Positions 1 to 10,911 are shown, counted from the stretch's first letter. The stretch: 64,000 nt of DNA from Gonatopus flavifemur (GCA_018340375.1 JAFFJZ010000004.1:30354001-30418000), one strand, 5' to 3'. Notes: generated by a model not told the origin, from the sequence alone. Translations and numbers: made by a program.

Positions 1-1
1 C

Positions 2-172
2 ACCCGTTTTGAATCGATAGAAGATATTAAAGAGAATTCGTGGCGAGAACTGAAATCGATTCCGGAAAAAGCGTATAAAAAATGTTTTCATGATTGGATT
101 GTTCGTTGGCATAAGTGTATCATTTCGGGAGGGGACTACTTTGAAGGCGATACAATAGATTTGGAAGAATAA
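2..172 (+). pseudogene. mariner-like transposase, C-terminal end only
   Basis: The frame is open from the window edge to TAA at 170-172 and encodes the last 56 residues of a mariner-family transposase. Diagnostic pieces are FESIEDIKENSW, the IPEKAYKKCFHDW segment and the end WHKCIISGGDYFEGD, the usual C-terminus of several insect mariner lineages. This tail follows the catalytic core, which lies outside the window, so the integrity of the gene cannot be judged. The transposase would bind its terminal repeats and perform cut-and-paste into TA. The DNA after the stop, with CCCGGTACTTTTTTAACAGA near 208-227, looks like the 3' terminal repeat of the same element. It is unrelated to the mariner at 57635-58907. 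Confidence 0.8.
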
Positions 173-230
173 AAAATATTTTGTGTTTTATTCAAGAATT
201 CCCGGTACTTTTTTAACAGAATGTATGTAC
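173..230 (+). repeat. probable 3' terminal repeat of the mariner-like element
   Basis: A short AT-rich spacer after the transposase stop leads to CCCGGTACTTTTTTAACAGA, which resembles the end of insect mariners carrying this C-terminus. The 5' partner is outside the window, so the exact end is not defined. Confidence 0.5.
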
Positions 231-694
231 TCATCACACTCATATTCAAAGGAATTTGGTGACGATGCGATATACTGGTAAATTGTAACAATATTCCATC
301 ATAAATCATGACAATTCCACAATTTCATTTATAAGCTGAGTTTGCTTAGTCGCGTCCTAAGTTATCCTAACTTGCTCCAAGTATTTCGGATTTGCTATTT
401 CCATTTATGGGAACAAATTGATTGGTTTGGTACAATTTGAAGCAACTTGTGTGCTATCTGGGTATACTTATTTGAGAGTCAGGGAAAATTTTGAACATGG
501 TCAGTGAAAGTCAGGGAAAGTCAGGGAAAATGACTCTCCAAATTTTGGGGGAACCCTGCAGTGGCAAAATTTCGCGGAGTCAAATTACGCTTTGACAAAG
601 TAGGGAATTGTAATTGAAAAACTGCTCTTTCCGATGGTTATGATGGGTTTGTACCTAGATGTTTTGACAAAAAATGCTCTCTGCTTAAAAAGGA
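231..694. other. no gene; short direct repeats near 478-533
   Basis: No coding signal is seen. Around 478-533 the motif GTCAGGGAAA recurs several times (AGTCAGGGAAAATTTT, GTCAGTGAAAGTCAGGGAAA), a small degenerate direct-repeat patch. A related TGTCAGGGAAAGTA string occurs at about 7142 and, inverted, at about 7878 in the arms of the 6725-8307 foldback. Confidence 0.4.
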
Positions 695-1117
695 GTGTTA
701 AAACAAGGTGCCCGATCTATCTGCTTGCGTTGTACATGTGCGGCCAGGTTGCGCAGTGAACACACCGGTATTATGTCACGATATTCAAATCCAACAGATT
801 GGGGATGGGGAAAGGAAGAATATTCCACCCCGATTACAATGAAAAAAGAACCTGCACCTACAGAATTGCTGAAATTGGTTTTTTGTAATTGCAGAACAGC
901 ATGCAATAAAAACTGTAGTTGCAAAAAAGCTGGACTTTTTTGTACAACAATATGTAAGTCTTGTCAAGTCGACAATGTTTGTAAAAACTCCCCTCCAATC
1001 CCAGAGGATGATGAGGGTGATGCATATGATGAGATCGATGCTTATGTACAAATTTCTTTGTTTGAGGACCAAGAAAGCGAAAGCCGCGATGATAACTTCC
1101 ATTGCGATACAGATTGA
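695..1117 (+). pseudogene. cysteine-rich CXC-type domain protein, C-terminal fragment
   Basis: A 140-codon frame (ATG at 695 to TGA at 1117) carries NPTDWGWGKEEYSTPITM at about residues 32-49, then a compact cysteine cluster at about residues 63-98 (FCNCRTACNKNCSCKKAG, then FCTTICKSC), then an acidic tail (PEDDEGDAYDEID). The order DWGW, then proline-rich linker, then CXC cluster, then acidic tail resembles the C-termini of uncharacterised insect proteins that are often repetitive in genomes. The spacing recalls tesmin/TSO1-like CXC zinc-binding motifs. The N-terminal body of such proteins is absent: the DNA before 695 has stops in all frames that I checked. I read it as a 3' fragment of a multicopy, possibly transposon-associated gene. 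Function is unknown; zinc binding is inferred only from the cysteines. Confidence 0.5.
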
Positions 1118-1738
1118 GGATAATTTAAATTTTCCTCAATCCCTATCGTTATCGAAATTATCATCGCGACTATAATTATATTGTGATTTCTTTGACCTCA
1201 ATACCTCTTTGTTAATAAATTATGTTTCCAATGAGTCTTCTGATTTATTTGATTAAATTCCAGCCGAAATTAATGTTTTTCTATCCATCTTCCAACTTTT
1301 CTGAATTATAAATTGAAGTAATGGGGCATGTTCCCACTGATTCAGAAATTTTGTAGGAACCTTTTTATAGGAAATTTGGTGATCTTTAACTTTTTTCACA
1401 GTATTTTTATGGGAGTTTGGATAATTTTGATGATATATACGAAAAAACACTTCTTCGAACTTTTCAGCCCATTTCCCGAATTTTCCGGAGTCACTCGGGT
1501 GCAAAACATTTTTTTTGCTGAAACTACATCAAGAAAACCATCATCAACTCAAATTTCATGGACTTTCAATTTTTTGCCATCTTTTGGTCGATTTTTGTTT
1601 CTGACGACTGAACTAAAACGATGTTTGCACTGTTGTTATGAGGTCAACTTATGGTTGAGAAACATGTGATCTATAACGACATTTTTATGTCAAATCAACG
1701 AACGCATACCATCAGTTGACAATGCGTGGTTATTCATA
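1118..1738. other. no gene recognised
   Basis: AT-rich DNA with short open frames on both strands (for example 1328-1669 + and 1253-1504 -). They have low-complexity, Phe/Ile-rich translations and no family resemblance. No repeat boundary was seen. Confidence 0.4.
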
Positions 1739-2046
1739 CTCGAGCCGCACCAGGATATACTATTCAGATTCTTCGAATGCTCGAAATATATTCTATGCAC
1801 ATTCCAATAAGAACATTCCACAGGTCCTATGCGTATTCATCGAACGTATGTGATCGAATATACGACGGTACGTCAATTGAACGTCGGTTGAATGGATAAC
1901 ATACACTTCAAATGTACCGTGTACATTCTGAGTTCATTTAACACAGCCTCATTCGAACGTTCATTATATGTTCTTCGTATCTCAATCGTACATTCTATGA
2001 ACTTTTCTGTTCCGTATATATTTTGAATTTCTGTTGCTGCTTGGGT
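1739..2046 (-). repeat. palindromic dispersed repeat, copy 1 (TIR CCAAGCAGCAACAG)
   Basis: This is the inverted counterpart of 26799-27111. It runs from a degenerate GAGCCGCACCAGGATATACTA end to CTGTTGCTGCTTGGG at about 2031-2045. It shares with copy 2, in the same order, the motifs GAACATTC, CATTCGAA, the ACGTCRATTGAACG region and an open minus-strand frame containing the residues IYG, EIRRTYNE and VHLKC. The ends are imperfect inverted repeats. The superfamily is not determined. Confidence 0.7.
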
Positions 2047-2369
2047 AATTTTTGACATTTTCCAGATTGGTGTGTGTGTGTTCATTCGGAATTGATTTTT
2101 CGATCTGAAATGAAGATTTTCGTTATAATAAGAGGAAGTATAAAAAATCCAGTCAAATGTCTGTCTCGTTATATTGTGGAAATTTTTATTAGAATCATAT
2201 AGATCCTTCTGATCATTCATTCCGATGCATATGGTTCGAAGTGCTCGAGTGTCTCCTAATTATTTATATCAATTGGGATATTTTCCCCACTAACGATTAG
2301 AATAATCTTCAGCTTCAATTATGTAATTTCAAAACCGATGTAACTTTGGAACGAAAGGAATATTCAAAA

Positions 2370-2720
2370 GTTCCTGTTCCAATGATCTTCTTTCCAATAT
2401 TTGTACCTCGATTTGTGAGCACATTTACCCTCAATCTCCTTTCCATCCAACAAAACCCGACAAAAACTCCAAAAGAGTGAAAAAATAACGCCAAATCCAT
2501 GGGAAAATGTAAATCTCTCACAACAATTGACGAAAAATTCTTGGAACAAAAACTTCACCCTGTTCAGAATTCTGCTTGAAGTGGCAAATATACTATCTCC
2601 AAAAACAAAAGATGTGAAATCAATAATAGCTAACAAAGTACATTTGGCGATCCAAATGGTATGGGAACAATTTTTGGGATATTGTAACTTGAATTCGTCG
2701 AAAATGCATTCATAGTAGTT
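2370..2720 (-). repeat. dispersed repeat, uninterrupted copy
   Basis: Read on the minus strand, this stretch matches 6646-6720 followed directly by 8308-8515. Shared segments include CCCAAAAATTGTTC, ACCATTTGRATCGCC, TTCAAGCAGAATTCTG, GAGAGATTTACATTTT and GGCGTTATTTTTTCAC. It therefore preserves the empty site for the foldback at 6725-8307. The frames 2315-2521, 2364-2636 and 2527-2715 are not supported as genes. The full extent and family of the repeat are unknown. Confidence 0.65.
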
Positions 2721-2749
2721 TGTAATTAATAAAAAAACATATTTATCTT

Positions 2750-2779
2750 GAAAACATCATCATCATGAAGTGATCAGTC
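2750..2779 (-). repeat. LINE 3' tail with short tandem repeat
   Basis: On the minus strand the DNA after the LINE stop codon ends in (ATG)n, seen on + as CATCATCATCATG at 2756-2768. A short 3' UTR ending in a simple trinucleotide repeat instead of poly(A) is typical of RTE-type LINEs. Confidence 0.6.
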
Positions 2780-5755
2780 TTACGACTGGTTTGATGAAAC
2801 CCTCCAACCCTGTCTATTATCCGCCAAACGTTCAATTTCTACATATCTACTACATCCCTTGTCTTGTACGATTTGCTTCATATAACTTGCTCTAGGTCTA
2901 CCTTTACCAGTTTTACCATTCATTTTCCCTTCCAATATTGTTTTCAATAAATTCTCATGCCGTAATGTGTGTCCTATAAGATTGCTTCTCCTTTTCACGA
3001 TGTGTTTCAAAAGATTTCTCTCTTCATTTATCTGCTCGAGTACTTCTTCATTTTTGACTTTGTCTATCCATTTTATTCTGAGCATCCTCCTATAACACCA
3101 CATTTCAAAAGCTTCAAGTCTTCGTTGATCAGTTTTCCCCATTGTCCAAGTTTCGCAACCATATAATGCTGTGCTCCAAACGTAACTTTTCAAGAATTTC
3201 TTCCTTACTTCCAAGCTTATATTTTTTGAGCATAATAACTGTTTCATTTGGTGAAAAGCCTGTTTCCCTTGTGCTATTCTTGCTCTTATATCTCTTTCGC
3301 TTCTGCCGTTTTCTGTAATTATGCTTCCTAGATATTTGAATTCTTTCACCTGTTCAATTGTCTCGGTATATATTTTGATTTTTGTTCTTCTAGCTGTTTT
3401 CGCTGCTGTACACATCATGAATTTTGTTCTGTCTTTATTTATATTCATACAATAGTTTTCCAATAATATTGTTCTCATAGTGTTGAGAATATTTTCTAAC
3501 TCAGTACTACTCGTGGCCAATATAGCTATGTCATCCGCGAATCTCAACATACTTATATTTTCTCCCTGAATCTGTAATTTCGATTGAATTTCCTCCTCCA
3601 CTTCGTTCATTGCTTCTTCTTTATATAAATTGAAAATCAGTGGCGATAATGAGCATCCTTGTCTCACCCCTCTTCTTATTTGTGCTTCCCCTTCCTGACC
3701 CTCTATGTCTATTATTGCACTTTGATTCTTATATAATTCGTATATTATTCTTCTATCTTTATAATTTATTCCCACCTTCTTCAGGATCGCAAACATCTTC
3801 TCCCAGTCCACATTATCGAAAGCCTTTTGTATATCTACAAAACCTATGTACACAGATTTCTTCAGCGCTATCCTTTTCTCTATTACTGCCCTGAGTGCTA
3901 AGATTGCTTCTCACGTTCCCCTATTTTTTCTAAAACCAAACTGATCTTCTGCCAATCTACTCTCTATTCCATTTTCCATCCTCCTGTATATAATTTTGGT
4001 CAGTATTTTCGAAGCATGTGAAGCTAAACTGATCGTTCTGTAGTTCTCGCATTTGTCTGCCCCTTGTTTTTTCGGGATAGCGACAATTTTATTCTTTTGG
4101 AAATCTTCCGGTACTTCTCCTTTTTCGTACATATCTCTAATCAATTCAAACAGTGCGTCGCGAGTTCCTTCACTGGAGGCTTTTATAAGGTCCGCACTTA
4201 TGCCATCTATGCCTGGCGCTTTATTATTTTTCAATTCTTTCAAAGCCTTGTCGAATTCTGATCTCAATATCGAATCTCCCAATTCTTCCTCATTTACATC
4301 CTCCTCCTTCTCTAAAAGTGCTATATCATCGTTTCCTCTATACAAGTCTTCCAAATGATTGATCCACTGTTCTATTTTCTCTTCCGTTTTCATCAATTGT
4401 CGTCCTAGAGAGTTTCTAATCTTATTGCTTCTAGATTTCATTTGTCCGAAAAATCTTTTAATAATCCTATATGCTTCATCTATTTTTCCTAAATGCAATC
4501 TTATTTCTATTTCCTGACATTTCTCTTCTAACCACTGTTCTTTTGCTTTCCTTGATTCTCTTATTATTTTATTTCTCAATGATTTGTATCGTTGCTGGCC
4601 TTCTTGGCTATCATTATTCTTGTATTTTCTTCTTTCATTTATCAATTCTAAAATTTCTCCCGTTATCCATGGGTTTTTAGGTTCTACTCCATCATTCTTC
4701 AAAATCTCATCCGCACATTCTCTTATATTCCCCTTCATCTTTGTCCATCTCTTCTCTATTCCCAAGTCTTTCTCTTTTTGATCTCCCAATTTTTCATCCA
4801 ACATTTTTTCGAATGCCTGACGTGTTTGTTTTTGCTTGAGGTTCTTCAAATTCAATCTTTTCTGCATTTTCCTTTTCTTCTTCAGAGATTTGAATTTCAG
4901 AGAACATTTCATCATCAACATATTCTGATCACTATCTATATCTGCACCGGGATAAGTTTTACAGTTTTTCACTTGGTTTCTAAATCTTTGTTTCACTAAT
5001 ATGTAATCAATTTGGTATCTTGCTGTATCTCCTGGCATTTTCCAAGTGTAGATTCTTCTTGGATGATTTTCGAATAAAGTGTTTGTGATAACCATCTTAT
5101 GATTTCCACAAAATTCGACTAAACGTTGTCCTCTATCGTTCCTCCTCCCTAACGCGACATCTCCTATAATGTTATCCTCTTTTCCTTGTCCTACTACCGC
5201 ATTCCAATCCCCCATCACTATCAAATTCTCTTCTCCCTTCACATATTCTATCACTTCTTCTATTTCTTCGTACGTTTTTTCAATATCTTCCTCCGAATAT
5301 GCAGATGTGGGCATGTATACTTGGACTATGACTGTGTCTACCGGTTTTCTTCTGATTCTAACACGTTCATTATGTTGCAAATAATTTTCTATTCTATTTC
5401 CTACTCTCTTATGCATTACAATTCCTACACCTGCTTGACCGTTCTTTGATCCTGTATGAATTATTCTTTAATCCCCTCTCCAGAAATCGCCCTCTTGTGG
5501 CCATCTCATTTCGCTAATCCCCATTACGTCTATATTCAACCTATTCATTTCTAATTTCAAACTTTCTAATTTTCCCGCTTGCCTCAGTGATCTCACATTC
5601 CACGCTCCGACTCGAAGAATGTTGTTTCTTTTCCCTATCCTATTCTTCGGTTTTCGTTCCTTGCTGATGAAGCTTCCTCGAGCAGCCTCCACCCGGAGAT
5701 CCGAACGGGAGACTAGTTTACCTCCGGAATATTTTACCCGAGAGAGCGCCATCAT
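2780..5755 (-). pseudogene. non-LTR retrotransposon EEP endonuclease-reverse transcriptase (two nonsense codons)
   Basis: One reading frame of 992 codons spans 5755 down to 2780 and is broken only by in-frame stops at 5470-5468 (codon 96) and 3913-3911 (codon 615). Residues 1-300 are an EEP/APE-type endonuclease: GAWNVRS near residue 50, GISEMRW near 80, GDWN near 183. The usual terminal Ser-Asp-His triplet reads SDQ at about 275-277, so the catalytic His is Gln. Residues 510-800 are reverse transcriptase: NNKAPGIDGI, FGFRKNRG, DIQKAFDNVDW (motif A), RRGVRQGCSLSP (motif B), LRFADDIAI (FADD, about 739-742) and EFKYLGS. The C-terminus has LYGCETW and GKTGKGRPR. No separate ORF1 is seen. These proteins nick DNA and prime reverse transcription on the target. 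The architecture and simple-repeat tail suggest the RTE clade; CR1/Jockey-like is less likely. The start at 5755 is the first ATG; the true start could lie slightly upstream. Confidence 0.9.
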
Positions 5756-6106
5756 GTATTCATTAATTTTTTTGTTTGTTCTTGTTACATAATATTCCAG
5801 TTCAGGAAGAAGGTTTCATTTCCTCGGGAAGTATTGAAACATGTCAAGGAAGGTAGTTTCCCCTTGCTTTCCTTCCGTCTAATTTTGCCGATGTTTCTGG
5901 CATTAGGATCATTTCGTTTCTCTCAGTTTGTATTCTTTCTTTTGAGTAGTTTATTCCACTCAAAAAAAAGATCCAACTCTGAGATACTCATCCTCCCCAC
6001 CACGTAAAGGAAGCAGATACTACCAGGGATGGATGAAAAGGATATCAAGGACAGGTATCATGAATATCCCCCTGGAAGACCCGCAATCATCCACGGGGAG
6101 GAAATT
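5756..6106 (-). other. probable LINE 5' flank; no gene recognised
   Basis: No coding similarity is seen. The part nearest 5755 may be the LINE 5' UTR; the boundary with unrelated DNA cannot be placed because no target duplication was identified. Confidence 0.35.
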
Positions 6107-6616
6107 GAAAACATATATGAGGGAAAATGTAACAGAAATTAGGTTGATCCATTTTACACACTAGAACTCTGAGTTATTCCAAACCAAACGTGTTGGTCGG
6201 TTGAGATATGTTTTGGGATCCACGTCGATGCAGAATACTTGGATGGGGGCCAACTTAACGAAAAACCAAATCGACGAAAAGTTGGTTGAAAATAGAGATA
6301 CTCTCTCTTTTCAAACACTGATTCCGTTGATTTGTCTTTTCGTTGATTTGGTCCACATCCAAATACTTGGCGTGGCCGATAGCAGGGGTTTCCAGTCTAT
6401 ATTATATTCCAAAAAATTTCTCAAGGGCATCAAGATAGCAGATCGAATAATATGATACCACGAAATTATCATCGGTTACACCAAGTATTCAGCATCGACG
6501 TGGATTTCAAAATATATCTAAACCGACCAACACGTTTGGTTTGGAATAGCTCAGAGTTCTAGTGTATGAAATGGATCAACCTAATTCTTGTTACATTTTC
6601 CCTCATGCATGTTTTC
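6107..6616. mobile_element. palindromic (foldback) element, about 510 bp
   Basis: Arms at about 6107-6235 and 6490-6616 are inverted repeats of each other. Examples are TGAGGGAAAATGTAACA with its complement near 6593, CCAAACGTGTTGGTCGG with CCGACCAACACGTTTGG, and CCACGTCGATGCAGAATACT with its complement near 6490. A second, inner inverted repeat (ACCAAATCGACGAAAAG with CTTTTCGTTGATTTGGT) lies at about 6236-6368 and resembles the terminal repeat of the element at 16238-16725. No transposase; a MITE-like non-autonomous element. Confidence 0.75.
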
Positions 6617-6645
6617 AAAATGAGGATGTTTCTTCATTAATTACA

Positions 6646-6720
6646 AACTACTCTGACTGCATTCTCGACAAATTGAAGTAACAATATCCCAAAAATTGTT
6701 CACGTACCATTTGAATCGCC
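6646..6720. repeat. dispersed repeat, left part of an interrupted copy
   Basis: It matches the minus strand of about 2636-2715 up to the ATCGCC junction. The copy is broken at 6721 by the foldback element and resumes at 8308. Confidence 0.65.
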
Positions 6721-6724
6721 TAAT

Positions 6725-8307
6725 GAGGGTCCCCATGCAATAACCACGTAGGCGCTCGAGAAGCGGCATAAGTATTGTCCAAGCCATGACGTCAAGGGTC
6801 GAAAAAAAAATTCGGAATTCCGAACATCCAGAAATACTGGACAATAGGGCTTGAAAAATGAATATGAGTCTCCGTTGACGATTTTTTTCTAGGATCAGTA
6901 GTTTTCGAGGAAAAAAAATAAAAACTATCTATTCTTTCGCACCACAAATCAATGTTTTCCAATATTAAACTCGTTCAAACTCGGTCATTTTTCGATGTAT
7001 CTTGATGAATCTTCCGGATTCTGATTCGTAAGACTTCCCCGAAGACAAAAGTGTATAAAAAATGCATAAAAGTTGATAATAAATCACCAATTTTTTAATC
7101 CGAAGTGAAAACCCTTTTTTCCATGCTTTGCATTGAAAAAGTGTCAGGGAAAGTATGAGCTACAAAAAACTTCCAGCGACAAAGTTGTTCACTAGTATAT
7201 GGACAAACTTTGTGGAAAGTTTCAGATGGTTTGGACTCTTAGTTCGCGAAATACGTGTAAAAATAATCGATTTGTGGAAGGCACAACATTACAAAGTTAA
7301 TTGCAAACGTATTAGGAAAATGTATTATAAAATGTATTGTTTAAAGAACAATACATGTATTGTTTGTTTGTTGTATGATGTGTTGTTTAAACAATTTGAT
7401 ACTTTATGTAATACAGGCCATGTGAATTTATTCAAATATACTTATGATACTCATGAAAATACAAGTGTTTTGATAAAAATTTTTGTGTACAAAATCTAAT
7501 TATCGCAGGATAAAAAACTTTTGTTGTCAAGAAAATGTTTCTCTTTGGTCAATAGTATTTCCATAATAACGTTATAAACAATTGAATTGTTCATTCAAGA
7601 GAAATGAATACAGAATTTTGCGAAAATAGTTCGATATTCGAATTTTCTGACCCCAAAAACATAAATCCAGGTTCAAATATTGAGCGAACACAATCTTTCC
7701 TACGGACCTTGATATTTAATTGATCAATGACGCAAAATGGTGAAAAATTTCGGTCGCGCGTTAATAAATAAACCGCTGTATTTCGCGAACTAAGAGTCCA
7801 ATCGATCTGAAACTTTCCACAAAGTTTGTCCATATACTAGTGAACTACTTTGTCGCTGGAAGTTTTTTGTAGCTCATACTTTCCCTGACACTTTTTCAAT
7901 GCAAAGCATGGAAAAAAGGGTTTTCACTTCGGATTAAAAAATTGGTGATTTATTATCAACTTTTATGCATTTTTTATACACTGTTGTCTTCGGGGAAGTC
8001 TTACGAATCAGAATCCGGAAGATTCATCAAGATACATCGAAAAATGACCGAGTTTGAACGAGTTTAATATTGGAAAACATTGATTTGTGGTGCGAAAGAA
8101 TAGATAGTTTTTATTTTTTTTCCTCGAAAACTACTGATCCTAGAAAAAAATCGTCAACGGAGACTCATATTCATTTTTCAAGCCCTATTGTCCAGTATTT
8201 CTAGATTTTCGGAATTCCGAATTTTTTTTTCCACCCTTCACGTCATGGCTTGGACAATACTTATGCCGCTTCTCGAGCGCCTACGTGGTTATTGCATGGG
8301 GACCCTC
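6725..8307. mobile_element. large foldback element with about 530-bp terminal inverted repeats
   Basis: The left arm 6725-7254 and right arm 7778-8307 are near-perfect inverted copies, from GAGGGTCCCCATGCAATAAC at the left end to its complement at the right end, and inward to TTCGCGAAATAC. The spacer 7255-7777 encodes nothing recognisable. The flanks TAAT (6721-6724) and AAAT (8308-8311), compared with the empty site near 2637, suggest an imperfect 4-bp target duplication. The open frames 7155-7499, 7591-7833 and 8250-8519 are artefacts of the arms. Confidence 0.8.
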
Positions 8308-8515
8308 AAATGTACTTGGTAGCTGTTATTAATTTTACATCTTCTGTTTTTACAGATGGTATACTTGCCATTTCAAGCAGAATTCTGGAGAGAGTGAAGT
8401 TTTTGTCCCAAGAATCTTTCGCCAATTGTTATTGTGAGAGATTTACATTTTTCCATGGACTTGGCGTTATTTTTTTCACTTTTTTGGAGTTTTTATTTTT
8501 ATGGAAATTGTTTAC
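8308..8515. repeat. dispersed repeat, right part of the interrupted copy
   Basis: It continues the repeat interrupted at 6720 and matches the minus strand of about 2440-2640, including TTCAAGCAGAATTCTGG and GAGAGATTTACATTTT. Confidence 0.65.
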
Positions 8516-9699
8516 TTAGCTTGATTATCTCATTCCTCTATTTTATGAAAATAAAAATATTGGAGAAATAAACGATGAACCACCATTTCAAATCTGATCT
8601 GTTTCTTCAACCAATATTCCTACTCTTTTCTCTACATGCTTGTTTCTTTCTTCATCAATTTCGAATTCTAGCAAATAGAAATAGATCCTGAATTTATCTT
8701 AGTCAAGAAACTGACGAGAGGTACCCTCAGGAAGGAATTATTGAGATTCTGTCACTAGTTTCAAGTAAGAAAGATAAGAGCTAATCATTATCCTCATTCA
8801 CAGTTTCTGTACAGACAGGAATATAGGAGATATGCTAAAGTTTTCAGTATCGAGTGCTTTGATGTTTTCTTCATGATTTGCAGACAAAAGCAAAGCAGGT
8901 TACATAGAATATTCTCAAGGAAAATCAAAAGCATGAAAACTATATGAAACTATATTCTCTGTATGGAAATTAGGTGAGATGAACTATATTTCAGTCTGAT
9001 ATAAGTGACTGGGAACATGACGTATGTTAAAATGACCTGAATGAATCAATATGTGTAAAACAACACAATAACATCTTGCTGATGTATGAACCATATTAAG
9101 TTTCAGGTTATGCCAAAACTCTTAGCATTCATAATAGTAGGCTCAAGATATCAAGAAACCAAAATTTCTAATAATTTTAATTTAGGCGATCTCTGAATAC
9201 ATTGTGACTTGAAGCCTTGATTTCAGATATAACATTAATTCAAAGTATCAGTCATCTGCACAGTCACTTTGGTTGAGCTAAACCACAATCATTATTTACC
9301 AGTTATGAACAAGTCTCTGTACAGAAGGTATGATTTCATATGCTCGATTTTCTTCAAACACACTTTGTATAGTTTGCTTCACATTTGGTTACAATTCTGA
9401 ATGGATAAACAATATTCCGCTGGATACGAGGTGTTTAGCGTATCCATTATGATTCTGTTTACGGAAAAATTGTGATTAGATATAATACTTTTCATCAAAA
9501 CTACACAAACAATAGAATCATATTAAACGCACCTTTTCTTTTTAGGCACCTCTTTATAGTTTTCTCTCTGAAGAGAGATGGAAAATATTTGAAACAGTTA
9601 TTTCAGAATGAAATACATCTCCAGTCGCTTCAGTTAGGTTCGAGTGCAGTCATTATCGATCAGGGTACGCAAGGAGGGTAATATTTTATCCATTCACTA
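8516..9699. other. AT-rich DNA, no gene recognised
   Basis: No long open frame, known family or clear inverted repeat is seen. The 69-codon frame at 9472-9681 has no recognisable similarity and overlaps the start of the tandem array that follows. Confidence 0.4.
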
Positions 9700-10217
9700 T
9701 TCTTTGAGCAGGCTTGATACTATCTGTATGGTTTGAGAATACTAGATACTAGCAGACTGTCCATAGCAGGTTATGGTATCCATTATACTTTTGGCTGTAA
9801 GGAATCGCAAATCAACTCTAACAATCAGCCTTGAGCAGGCTCGGTATAATCTTTTTCATCAATTACCCACGACCCTAATTGGAAAAATCAACAGTAGTTG
9901 ACTGTCCGTCAGAACGTGTGATATATCCCTGAGATTCTGGTATGTGGGGAGATTGGTAATAAATTTGGACCTTTTTCCTTGAGCACGTTCGATATGTTCC
10001 ATTTAATCATTTGCCAACGACTCTAATAGGAGAACCTGATAGTAATAGATTGTCTATAAAGGGGTTATGGTATATCGGATAAGATTTCACCTAAAAAGTA
10101 GCATATGAATTCGAATCATCCTTCTTGACTAGACCTTGGAAGATTTATTCTATTATTAGCCTGTGGTTCTGTTTGGAACAACCAACAGTAGCAGACTGTT
10201 CATCAGGCATCACGATA
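9700..10217 (+). repeat. degenerate tandem array, about four units of about 145 bp
   Basis: Unit starts near 9704, 9832, 9978 and 10122 share TTGAGCAGGCT (or a degraded form) followed 60-80 bases later by AGTAGCAGACTGTCCATCAG-like sequence and then a GGTATATC-like segment. The units are strongly diverged. There is no coding potential. Confidence 0.6.
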
Positions 10218-10219
10218 TA

Positions 10220-10475
10220 CACTGAGAAAAATTATCTATTATAAATTACTAGACTCGCTAGTATATTGAGGATATACTTGAATTTTAAGGTTATATACCA
10301 AACATTCTCATCAAAAGCATTAGAATTTCCATTATAAAATGTCATTATCCTAACATTAACTCCCAGAAGGGCTGGTACTTTTGAAGAGAATGTTTGGTAT
10401 ATAACTTCAGAATGCATCTATATCCGCAATATACTAGCGAGTCTAGTAATTTATGATAGACAATTTCTCTTCGTG
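10220..10475. mobile_element. TA-flanked palindromic MITE (CACTGAGA termini)
   Basis: Flanked by TA at 10218-10219 and 10476-10477. Termini are CACTGAGAAAAATTATC and its degenerate complement. Long arms match: ACTAGACTCGCTAGTATATTG with its complement near 10430, and GTTATATACCAAACATTCTC with its complement near 10390. No protein. TA duplication suggests Tc1/mariner-type mobilisation. Confidence 0.75.
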
Positions 10476-10796
10476 TAACTGTTATGCTTTTGTCTGTAAA
10501 GGAATATTATACGTAAAGGGATATTGTATTTTATATATAATGGATCATAGAGAGCTTACCTTTTCATACTTTCCAATTTTTTAAATGTAGCAAACAGATC
10601 TATAGTTTTCTCGAATTTTCCCTGTTTTTTTATAGATAATCTTTTCATTCATCAATTTTTCACTAATTTCTTCGTGTGATATATATTCAAAATTGTTTGT
10701 AATTTATTGTTGTCATAGTATTGCATAAACCGTAACAACCTGTGATTTATCAATTTATCATTCAATTATTCTTTTTATTTGTTTATGTTCTCGCAA
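10476..10796. other. AT-rich DNA, no gene recognised
   Basis: Nothing beyond AT-rich low-complexity sequence is visible. Confidence 0.4.
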
Positions 10797-10911
10797 TGTG
10801 TACCATACTATACTAAAATGGATACTATTGGATGTTGGGGAAAAGAAAGAGACAGATACGTCTATACTATTGCGAGAATTTAAAACCCCCTTTGAAGGAC
10901 TAAACACACAA

